NCBI RefSeq assembly: GCF_900111325.1
Contig: NZ_FOGW01000031.1
Location: 1 to 20,066, forward strand
Source of the DNA: Lachnobacterium bovis
Lineage (GTDB): Bacteria > Bacillota > Clostridia > Lachnospirales > Lachnospiraceae
Length of the DNA stretch: 20,066 nucleotides
Direction of reading: 5' to 3'
Shown here piece by piece: positions 14,627 through 20,066 of this stretch. How positions within the stretch are numbered: the stretch's first letter is position 1; each line of letters starts with the position of its first letter. The notes below the pieces were generated by a model. It saw only the letters and a list, made by a program, of their open reading frames with translations. It was not told the DNA's origin and ran no database searches. Made by a program: the position numbers and the translations under genes.

Positions 14627-15784
14627 ATGCTGAAAAGTATGAGAAATCGAATTATTGCAGGGGCAGTTGCACTAGTAGTTTTGATTGCTGTTCTTGTGAC
14701 TGTTGTTATTTGCAATAAAAGAAGTAAAAAAATTATAGCTGGGAAAGCGTTGATAGATCAGTATTATACCGAGTATATCGATTCAAAAAAGAAAAGCGAT
14801 AAATATGACAGCTATAAGAGAATGTGCCAAGATAAAGAAATAGTACAGTTAGTAGATAGGTATAATGAGGTTAAATCATACTTGACTGAAACAAAAAACA
14901 AAGTTCAGGAAGAAATATCAACATACTATGAAAAAAAGTTCAAAGCCCTAGAAGAGATAAGTGATAAAGAAAAAAGCTTAGATAAGGTAAAGTCTTTTAA
15001 TAGTACGATTGATGATTTAATCGCTGAGGTCAAAAAAGATCCTATTTTAAAAAAGAAAAAGAAGAATAGTTTGATTGCGAAGCTAAAAAAGTCTTCAATT
15101 AATATGAAATCTTTTTATGAAAAAACAAATAAAGAGTATCAAGCTACCTATGACTCCATAGTGAACAATGTAGCAGATTCAAATGAAGCAATCAATAAAA
15201 TGAATGAGTTACTAAGTACAATTCCGGATGTCGAAGAATATAAAGATATTAGGGGAAAAATTGCTACGTATATTGGTGAGCATAGTAACTCGGGCAAAGC
15301 ATCTGATAATAGTGGAAATACGGCTAATACATCGGCTAATAATAAGAAGAATAGCAAAAATACTGCAGGTAGAGCCGAGTATTCACCTAACCAGACCTCA
15401 AATCAACATGTTTACCCAACGACAGCAGATCTTGTTCCAGCTTCTGTATTAGAGGCAAGAAAAGCACAGTTGCAAGCCCAGTATCCGGGATTTTCAGTTT
15501 CTTTATTTGAATTTCCACAGTTAGCTAACTGTAATACATCTTGGGAATTAACCAAACCTATGAGTTTATCTACTACTACGCCAACTAATTATCTTAGCCG
15601 AGCGGATAATGGGGTTACATATTATTTACCGCAGGAACTCATTAATACAGGTCATCGTTTTGTATTGCATGATGGTAGCAGCGGTATATATAAATGGGTC
15701 GATCATAATACAAATATTAGCTATTTAATTAATGATCAAGGAAATATTTATGAAGCTTGGTTACTGATACATGAAACACTGTAG
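14627..15784 (+). CDS. Membrane-anchored lysine-rich protein, probable cargo
   Basis: A 385-aa protein. ATG 14627 follows AAAGGAGGGAATA. Residues 8-33 form a single membrane segment (IIAGAVALVVLIAVLVTVVI). Residues about 38-215 are a Lys- and Glu-rich coiled-coil region. About 225-265 is a low-complexity linker rich in N, S, T and A, and 270-385 is a compact domain with aromatic residues (YPGFSVSLFEFPQLANC.., VTYYLPQELINTGHRFVLHDGSSGIYKWVD). I recognise no family. Base composition is more AT-rich and Lys/Asn-rich than in neighbouring transfer genes, and it has its own terminators on both sides, so it may be a later insertion. A surface-exposed C-terminal domain is inferred from the anchor orientation. 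Confidence 0.6.
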   Translation: MLKSMRNRIIAGAVALVVLIAVLVTVVICNKRSKKIIAGKALIDQYYTEYIDSKKKSDKYDSYKRMCQDKEIVQLVDRYNEVKSYLTETKNKVQEEISTYYEKKFKALEEISDKEKSLDKVKSFNSTIDDLIAEVKKDPILKKKKKNSLIAKLKKSSINMKSFYEKTNKEYQATYDSIVNNVADSNEAINKMNELLSTIPDVEEYKDIRGKIATYIGEHSNSGKASDNSGNTANTSANNKKNSKNTAGRAEYSPNQTSNQHVYPTTADLVPASVLEARKAQLQAQYPGFSVSLFEFPQLANCNTSWELTKPMSLSTTTPTNYLSRADNGVTYYLPQELINTGHRFVLHDGSSGIYKWVDHNTNISYLINDQGNIYEAWLLIHETL

Positions 15785-15929
15785 CTTATATATGTGAGAA
15801 CATTTAAAACAGAGTTCCCCCTGGGAGATGGGAAGGGGGCTAGGGGGTAGGAATGGTACCATGAATAAAAGACTAATCCACCAGATAAAACCCATCTGAA
15901 TCACAATTTCACAACGAAAATAGATGAGA
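15785..15929. other. Intergenic stretch with guanine-rich motif and palindrome
   Basis: This region has no convincing gene. It holds four G-tracts at 15823-15825, 15830-15832, 15835-15839 and 15843-15847 with short spacers (4, 2 and 3 bases), which is a canonical G-quadruplex pattern in an AT-rich setting. A C5 tract lies just before it at 15817-15821, and a perfect ten-base palindrome (ATGGTACCAT) at 15853-15862. I see no promoter I can defend. Confidence 0.5.
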
Positions 15930-15967
15930 AATCTTCGGAAACATAAAAAATTTCCGGAGATTTTTTT
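15930..15967 (+). terminator. Rho-independent terminator before copy 4 of the 37-base element
   Basis: AATCTTCGGAAA (15930-15941) pairs with TTTCCGGAGATT (15951-15962), one G-T pair, and a T-run continues to 15967. It ends seven bases before the fourth 37-base element, the same order as at copy 1. Confidence 0.8.
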
Positions 15968-15973
15968 ATTTGA

Positions 15974-16010
15974 TTTAGTAATGAGCAAAAAACCACCCCA
16001 AATGTATTGT
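15974..16010 (+). promoter_or_regulatory. 37-base conserved element, copy 4
   Basis: TTTAGTAATGAGC, variable AAAAAA, CCACCCCAAATGTA, then TTGT. It lies just after a terminator and 60 bases before the pilin-like gene start at 16071. As with copy 1, the placement suggests that it marks or controls the beginning of a new transcript. Confidence 0.7.
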
Positions 16011-16070
16011 GAAGGTAAAAAAGAGAGTTTACGACACCTTCAAAAATACAAGGAAAGGAGAAAGTTGTTC

Positions 16071-16292
16071 ATGAACAAATTGGTTTCAAAAATCGACATG
16101 GCAGTTATGAAGGCAAAAATGGCATTCATGGAGAAGAAAGAGGCAAGCGACCAGCTCATTGTAATGTTCATCATTATCGCAGTGGCAGCAGGTATCGCGG
16201 GACTTCTTTACATCTTCGCAACAGGCACATTGCTTCCAAACTTCCAGGAAAAACTTACGAACCTGATTAACAACTGGTTCAATCATTCATAA
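16071..16292 (+). CDS. Small pilin-like membrane protein (DUF6133/Flp-like)
   Basis: A 73-aa protein. ATG 16071 has AAGGAAAGGAG upstream; the frame is open further 5' (from ATG 15981, inside the 37-base element) but that extension lacks a ribosome binding site. The first 27 residues are amphipathic and basic, residues about 28-50 are one hydrophobic segment (LIVMFIIIAVAAGIAGLLYIFA), and a short hydrophilic end follows. This fits Flp-type pilins or the DUF6133-like mobile-element proteins. The canonical G|xxxxE cleavage motif is not clear; KKEASDQLIV is the only candidate site. With the A24 peptidase and CpaF-like ATPase in the same element, a processed pilus or channel subunit is plausible. 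The next gene starts 10 bases downstream. Confidence 0.6.
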   Translation: MNKLVSKIDMAVMKAKMAFMEKKEASDQLIVMFIIIAVAAGIAGLLYIFATGTLLPNFQEKLTNLINNWFNHS

Positions 16293-16301
16293 GGAGGGCG
16301 T

Positions 16302-17318
16302 ATGACCAAAGGTGAAAGAGCCATCGTCAGAGAAGAAAGACGATTGGAAAAAGAAAGAAAACGCCGTATCGAACTAGCAAACAAAATGCTCATCCCAACG
16401 GGTGGAAAAACCCGAGAAAGTTTAGCACTCATCTCGTTTGACCCAAGCGGAGTATTCCGTTTTGAGGGAGACAGATGGCTTAAAGTATTTGAGATAAGTG
16501 GAGCAGGGAAAAGTTTGGTAGATGCGGCGGGAAGTCTTTTTGGGCGGATCCGCATCACCTTTACCTTAAGTGAAAGTGGCAGGGAAACCTGCCATTTATC
16601 ACTTATGGAAGAAGGCGAGATTTATGAGGAAGTACGCCAGAAGATGACAGAGGATGAAAACAAGTTACAGGGTGTTTGTCAGATGCATGCGTTAAGCGTT
16701 GATGAGGTTATGAACCTTGTAGCTACAAATTTTTATCAGGATATTCGGTTCTCATATGCATCATTTGTACGTGCAAAAAAGGATTGGAAGAAGGAATGCT
16801 TTTTTGACTGTACAGAAGATGCTGCAGGCTTTAATGCCGGCAGATTATTTGGTGAAAGTTTTACGGTATTGGCATTCCCAGAGGATATGGAAGAAGGAAT
16901 CCTTACACATGTAAGAAATCTGGGATGCCCGATGTATGTAAGCTTTGATCTAAATGCTTTGTCTGAAGAGGAAAAGCTGAATTTCAAAAGAGAACTAGAG
17001 AAGAAGTATAACAGAAGACTTTCTGTTAATGAGTCTGAGGAATATATCAATCTATCCTTATCAATCACGATTCTTTGTGATTCTAAAGATGCGAGAGAGA
17101 TTGTAGAGGAGACATTGATCTCAGTCTTCTTAAAATATGGGGTTTTGATTGCTCCGAGCTTTCATAACCAGAAAAGAGTAATGGAAAGTGCATTAAGTCT
17201 TGGTCTTACAGATGAGATCTTGATGCGAAATGTAAGAGTAAATGTAGCAGAGAGATTGATTGGAGGTGAACAGGATGGAGATGCCAAAGTCGAAGTACGA
17301 TCAGACGAAGCAGAATGA
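16302..17318 (+). CDS. VirB4-like protein lacking the ATPase domain
   Basis: A 338-aa protein with a ribosome binding site overlapping the previous stop. It resembles the N-terminal half of the following VirB4: SLALISFDPSGVFRFEGDRWLKVFEISG here against VISIVSIDDSGIFELPGKKFSKLYALSD there, and its end (NLSLSITILCDSKDAREIVEETLIS..) matches the part of VirB4 just before Walker A. There is no Walker A or B. It is therefore a VirB4 N-terminal-domain paralogue, probably by duplication, that may pair with VirB4 or act as a structural TraC/TrbE-like partner. The C-terminus is acidic. The gene overlaps VirB4 by 44 bases, so they are tightly coupled. The relation is by eye and not by a profile search. 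Confidence 0.65.
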   Translation: MTKGERAIVREERRLEKERKRRIELANKMLIPTGGKTRESLALISFDPSGVFRFEGDRWLKVFEISGAGKSLVDAAGSLFGRIRITFTLSESGRETCHLSLMEEGEIYEEVRQKMTEDENKLQGVCQMHALSVDEVMNLVATNFYQDIRFSYASFVRAKKDWKKECFFDCTEDAAGFNAGRLFGESFTVLAFPEDMEEGILTHVRNLGCPMYVSFDLNALSEEEKLNFKRELEKKYNRRLSVNESEEYINLSLSITILCDSKDAREIVEETLISVFLKYGVLIAPSFHNQKRVMESALSLGLTDEILMRNVRVNVAERLIGGEQDGDAKVEVRSDEAE

Positions 17319-19767
17319 TACACCGAGAGTGGCGGAGCTTACTTCGGTTCAGGATGTAATTTCGATTGTCAGTATTGATGATTCAGGAATATTTGAATTG
17401 CCGGGGAAGAAGTTTTCCAAACTGTATGCCTTAAGTGATATCAATTTTGCAGGCGTTACGGATGAGGAGCAAAAGAGCATCATCATCAATTTTTCAAAGG
17501 TTTTAAAGGCGATTCCTTGTAGGTTTTCCTATACGGTAGCCAATGAACATGTCGATGAGAGAGCTTTTCATGAAAAGGTTCTCTATCCATTGAAGGGTGA
17601 TAAGTATGATCCACTACGAAAGTCCTATAACAAAATCATCGCCGACAAGGTGAGTGATGCAAAGCAGGGCCTTTATCAGACCATATATCTTACGCTCACG
17701 ATTAAAGCAGAAGATATGCAGGATGCAAAAAGCACATTTTCATCTATGGAAAGTGCTATCCGTTCCGCTTTTATAGGAATCGGAGTAAATGGTATCCAGG
17801 GGTCGGTAATGAGAAGTGTTGGAATAAATGAAAGAATGCAGCTTTTATTTAACCTGATGCACGCAGGGATTGACCATCATTATCAGTTTGATTTTGAAAG
17901 GGAACTTAAGAGCAGACATGACTGGTTGAATATCATCTCTCCGGCCTCCATTTGTTTCGAAAATGAGGGATTTACAATTAACGGTCAGATTGGACGCATC
18001 TATTTCGTAGATGAGTATCCGAAGAGCTTAGAAAGCGATATTATAGCTGCTCTCACGAAGATGAACTGTACCAGCTTTGTGACCGTAGCCAATGAACTCT
18101 TAGATATTTCCGGTTTCAAACAGGAGATAGCGAGAAAGTATATGGCAGTCGGAATGAAGATTGAAAACGAAAAGCAGAGGAATCGTAACAACAACGATTA
18201 TCTTGCGGATGCTTCGGCAAAGCTGTTAAACGAAAAGGATAAGCTAGATGCGTTTTCAAAGAAACTTGATACAGATGATGACCATTATTTTAATAGCACA
18301 ATGTTGATTTATATCCAAACAAAGGATGAAGAGGAGCTGACGCAGATTGAGGAGAAGCTTATGAACGCGGCTTCCTTAAAGTCGGTAAAGCTTAAAACCT
18401 GTTTTGGAAAGCAAAGGGAAGCTCTTAATTCTGTTTTGCCACTTGGTATACAGGAGTTTAAGAGGGTGGTGAATCTGTCGAGCTCCTGCCTTGCAATGCT
18501 GATGCCGTTTAAGACACAGGAGCTTAACGATGAAAACGGCATTTATTACGGTATCAATCAGCTTTCGCAGAACGTAATATTTGCTGATAAGAAGCTTCTT
18601 AAGAACCATAACGGACTTATTTTAGGACAGTCCGGTTCCGGAAAGTCAGTGTTTTCCAAGTCTGAGATTATCAGTACTTTTGTAAATTATGAAGGAGACC
18701 AGATTATCATTATTGATCCACAGTCTGAGTATGGAAGTCTTGCAAAAGAGGTAGATGGTACCGTGATATCTTTTGATAGCACAAAGGAATACTACTTAAA
18801 TCCGATGGATGTGGATTTTGAAGGTGTAGATTACGGAAGGCTTCAGGAGATTGTTGCGGAGAAGGCAGATTTTATATTGACGCTTTTATCCAGTTGCCTT
18901 CGAAGAGATATCTTGCCGGAAGAGCAGGGCATTATCGACAAGGTAATTGATAAGGTTTATTCCGAGAACTTTGCTATGAGAAAGAGGCTTAATGGAATTG
19001 AAGATGCAAAGGGAGAATATGAGATACCGGCATATCTTAGAGCAGATACCAAAGGAATGCTTGATACAACATCACTTTCTAATGAAGAGCAGATAAAAGC
19101 ATATTCTCCGACTTTGCAGGATGTGTACCAAGGACTTAAGGATTATGGAAATGATTTAGGACTTCATTTGGCAGCAGCGATGGAGATCTTTGTAAATGGT
19201 TCACTGAATTTGTTTAATCATAGGACAAATGTGGACTTACACAATCGCTTTATCGTGTTTGATTTGTCAGGCCTTAAGGATAATCTTCGTGTGACATCCA
19301 TGCTTATCATGATGGAAACGGTAAGAAGTTCTATCAAGGCAAATGCGACAAAGGGCAGATGGACACATCTTTATATTGATGAGTTCCATGAGCTTTTAGG
19401 CGTGGAACAGGTGGCAAACTTTGTATTAAAGCTGTGGAAGGAAATACGTAAGATGAGTGGCATCTTAAATGGCATCACACAGAATATGTCAGACCTCCTT
19501 AACAATGAAAATGGAGGAAAGCTTCAGGCGATTCTTTCCAACACGGAGTATTTTGCATTGCTTAGTCAGTCCACACTGGATAAGAACAAGCTCATGGAGT
19601 TTTTGCCAAGCATCAGTCCGGCAATGTTTAATTTCGTTGACAATGCGGATTCAGGAACCGGGCTACTTCGCATGGGAGCGGTAACAGTTCCATTTGATAT
19701 GAAGATGAGTACGGAAAGTGAGATTTATCGAATTGTAAATACAGATGGAGGTGGCTATGGAGTTTAA
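17275..19767 (+). CDS. virB4: VirB4-family conjugation ATPase
   Basis: An 830-aa protein. ATG 17275 has GGAGGTG at 17262-17268; an upstream in-frame start at 17260 would sit on that site. The first 420 residues are the VirB4 N-terminal domain. The ATPase domain has Walker A GQSGSGKS at about 451-458, IIIIDPQSEYGSLAKEV as the following strand, Walker B LYIDEFHE at about 700-707, and NGITQNMSDLL as the sensor-like strand. VirB4 powers assembly and DNA translocation of conjugative type IV secretion systems at the inner face of the membrane. The C-terminus is near the usual family end. Its stop lies inside the start of the next, interrupted gene. Confidence 0.9.
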   Translation: MEMPKSKYDQTKQNDTPRVAELTSVQDVISIVSIDDSGIFELPGKKFSKLYALSDINFAGVTDEEQKSIIINFSKVLKAIPCRFSYTVANEHVDERAFHEKVLYPLKGDKYDPLRKSYNKIIADKVSDAKQGLYQTIYLTLTIKAEDMQDAKSTFSSMESAIRSAFIGIGVNGIQGSVMRSVGINERMQLLFNLMHAGIDHHYQFDFERELKSRHDWLNIISPASICFENEGFTINGQIGRIYFVDEYPKSLESDIIAALTKMNCTSFVTVANELLDISGFKQEIARKYMAVGMKIENEKQRNRNNNDYLADASAKLLNEKDKLDAFSKKLDTDDDHYFNSTMLIYIQTKDEEELTQIEEKLMNAASLKSVKLKTCFGKQREALNSVLPLGIQEFKRVVNLSSSCLAMLMPFKTQELNDENGIYYGINQLSQNVIFADKKLLKNHNGLILGQSGSGKSVFSKSEIISTFVNYEGDQIIIIDPQSEYGSLAKEVDGTVISFDSTKEYYLNPMDVDFEGVDYGRLQEIVAEKADFILTLLSSCLRRDILPEEQGIIDKVIDKVYSENFAMRKRLNGIEDAKGEYEIPAYLRADTKGMLDTTSLSNEEQIKAYSPTLQDVYQGLKDYGNDLGLHLAAAMEIFVNGSLNLFNHRTNVDLHNRFIVFDLSGLKDNLRVTSMLIMMETVRSSIKANATKGRWTHLYIDEFHELLGVEQVANFVLKLWKEIRKMSGILNGITQNMSDLLNNENGGKLQAILSNTEYFALLSQSTLDKNKLMEFLPSISPAMFNFVDNADSGTGLLRMGAVTVPFDMKMSTESEIYRIVNTDGGGYGV

Positions 19768-19801
19768 TGCATCTGGAACGGTCTTCGCAAAGAAAGACTA
19801 A
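19757..19801 (+). pseudogene. Next transfer gene, interrupted after 14 codons by an insertion
   Basis: ATG 19757 has GGAGG at 19747-19751 and overlaps the virB4 stop by 11 bases, as other genes of this operon do. The frame reads MEFNASGTVFAKKD and then stops at TAA just where sequence of a different character begins. This fits the start of the gene that normally follows virB4, cut by the IS110-like element. Its identity cannot be read from 14 residues. Confidence 0.55.
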
Positions 19802-19912
19802 CTATTAAAAGTCAAGTTAAAAAATGATATTTTTTGATTAAAGTGCAGAAATGCATTTTAGATATATTTTGAACTCAGTTGGAGTTCTATGAACCTTGAA
19901 AACTGCATGACA

Positions 19913-19937
19913 AAAAGAGCATCTATGTAGGTGCTCA
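19913..19937 (-). terminator. Terminator of the IS110-type transposase (minus strand)
   Basis: Read on the minus strand, GAGCACCT and AGATGCTC form an eight-pair stem with a four-base loop, followed by five Ts. It lies 27 bases after the transposase stop and would end its transcript. Confidence 0.65.
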
Positions 19938-19963
19938 AAAAAGGAGTATTGAATTAGAAAAAG

Positions 19964-20065
19964 TTAAGATGCTTTAATGTATTGCTGATTTGTTTTTTCG
20001 AGATGATAAATGACTCGTACTAGCTTTTTTACAGCGTGAGATAGAGCAACATTATAATGTTTACC
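19964..20065 (-). CDS. IS110 family transposase, C-terminal end (start outside window)
   Basis: On the minus strand an open frame enters from the window edge and ends at TAA (19964-19966), giving 33 residues: GKHYNVALSHAVKKLVRVIY and then HLEKTNQQYIKAS. This matches the C-terminal end of IS110/IS1111/IS902 transposases, whose last helix region commonly reads GK-Y-VA...AKKL-R-I. These DEDD-type recombinases are guided by a bridge RNA encoded in the element's own non-coding end. Only the C-terminus is visible, so subgroup and completeness are unknown. Confidence 0.65.
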   Translation of the reverse strand, partial: GKHYNVALSHAVKKLVRVIYHLEKTNQQYIKAS

Positions 20066-20066
20066 T

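Larger units (their letters stand above)
19802..20066 (-). mobile_element. IS110/IS1111-type insertion sequence, one end
   Basis: From about 19800 the sequence changes to AT-rich DNA without a + strand gene, containing several small hairpins (including GAACTC/GAGTTC around 19872-19888 and the transposase terminator at 19918-19937), and the C-terminal end of an IS110-type transposase on the minus strand. The junction with the host gene is near 19797-19803 and was not resolved exactly. The remainder of the element lies beyond the window. Confidence 0.6.

Noticed and set aside
15761..15988. Minus-strand frame of 75 aa over the intergenic stretch before the pilin-like gene
   Set aside because: It has no ribosome binding site, covers a terminator and part of the 37-base element, and its composition looks like antisense of non-coding DNA.

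Overview
The window looks like part of an integrative conjugative (or mobilizable) element of a low-GC Firmicute, most likely a gut Clostridia or Lachnospiraceae type. Indicators are the AT-rich, lysine- and glutamate-rich genes with strong AGGAGG ribosome binding sites, SpoVG proteins, an ArdC-type antirestriction gene, a MOB relaxase with a CpaF/TadA ATPase, and a VirB4 ATPase. All complete genes are on the + strand. No integrase, VirD4 coupling protein or VirB6 channel gene is visible, so the element continues beyond this window. Both ends touch insertion sequences: the tail of an IS200/IS605 tnpA with its hairpin-rich right end (1 to about 300), and the 3' end of an IS110-type transposase on the minus strand (19964-20065). 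The second insertion cuts off the gene after virB4 after 14 codons.

Layout. 300-685 is a structured non-coding stretch ending in a terminator, followed by a small HNH-like gene and a Met/Asp/Gly-rich mini-protein. 1223-1852 is a 630-base non-coding control region. It holds a 139-base nested hairpin, a palindrome, an inverted repeat followed by TATCCTG|T (a match to the IncP/VirD2-type nick consensus, so a likely oriT), six GATTAWCCGAA-like repeats and a terminator. 1853-4458 encodes an unknown coiled-coil protein, a ribbon-helix-helix relaxosome-type protein and an ArdC-like protein. 4550-6356 encodes a 44-aa protein, a DUF5688-like protein and two SpoVG paralogues, ending in a terminator. 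The relaxase (6402-8210) follows directly. 8258-14460 encodes a CpaF/TadA-like ATPase, an A24 prepilin peptidase, an unknown 546-aa protein, a membrane-anchored protein, a secreted Ig/InlB-repeat protein and a YodL/LPD-like protein. 14627-15784 is an AT-rich lysine-rich membrane protein, probably cargo. 16071-19767 encodes a pilin-like small protein, a VirB4-like protein without an ATPase domain, and VirB4.

The genes suggest a transfer machine that combines VirB4-type conjugation with Tad/Flp-pilus-like parts (CpaF ATPase, prepilin peptidase, pilin-like protein, secreted adhesin-like protein). If the predicted nick is right, the ArdC gene lies on the side that enters the recipient first, as expected for an antirestriction gene.

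Two repeat families tie the locus together and are the best candidates for something undescribed. One is a 37-base element (TTTAGTAATGAGC, six variable bases, CCACCCCAAATGTA, four bases) found four times, each just upstream of the first gene of a transfer gene block. The other is a near-perfect palindrome found three times around the relaxosome genes, two of them inside coding sequence, where both copies encode the same peptide ITSGPMDQKL.
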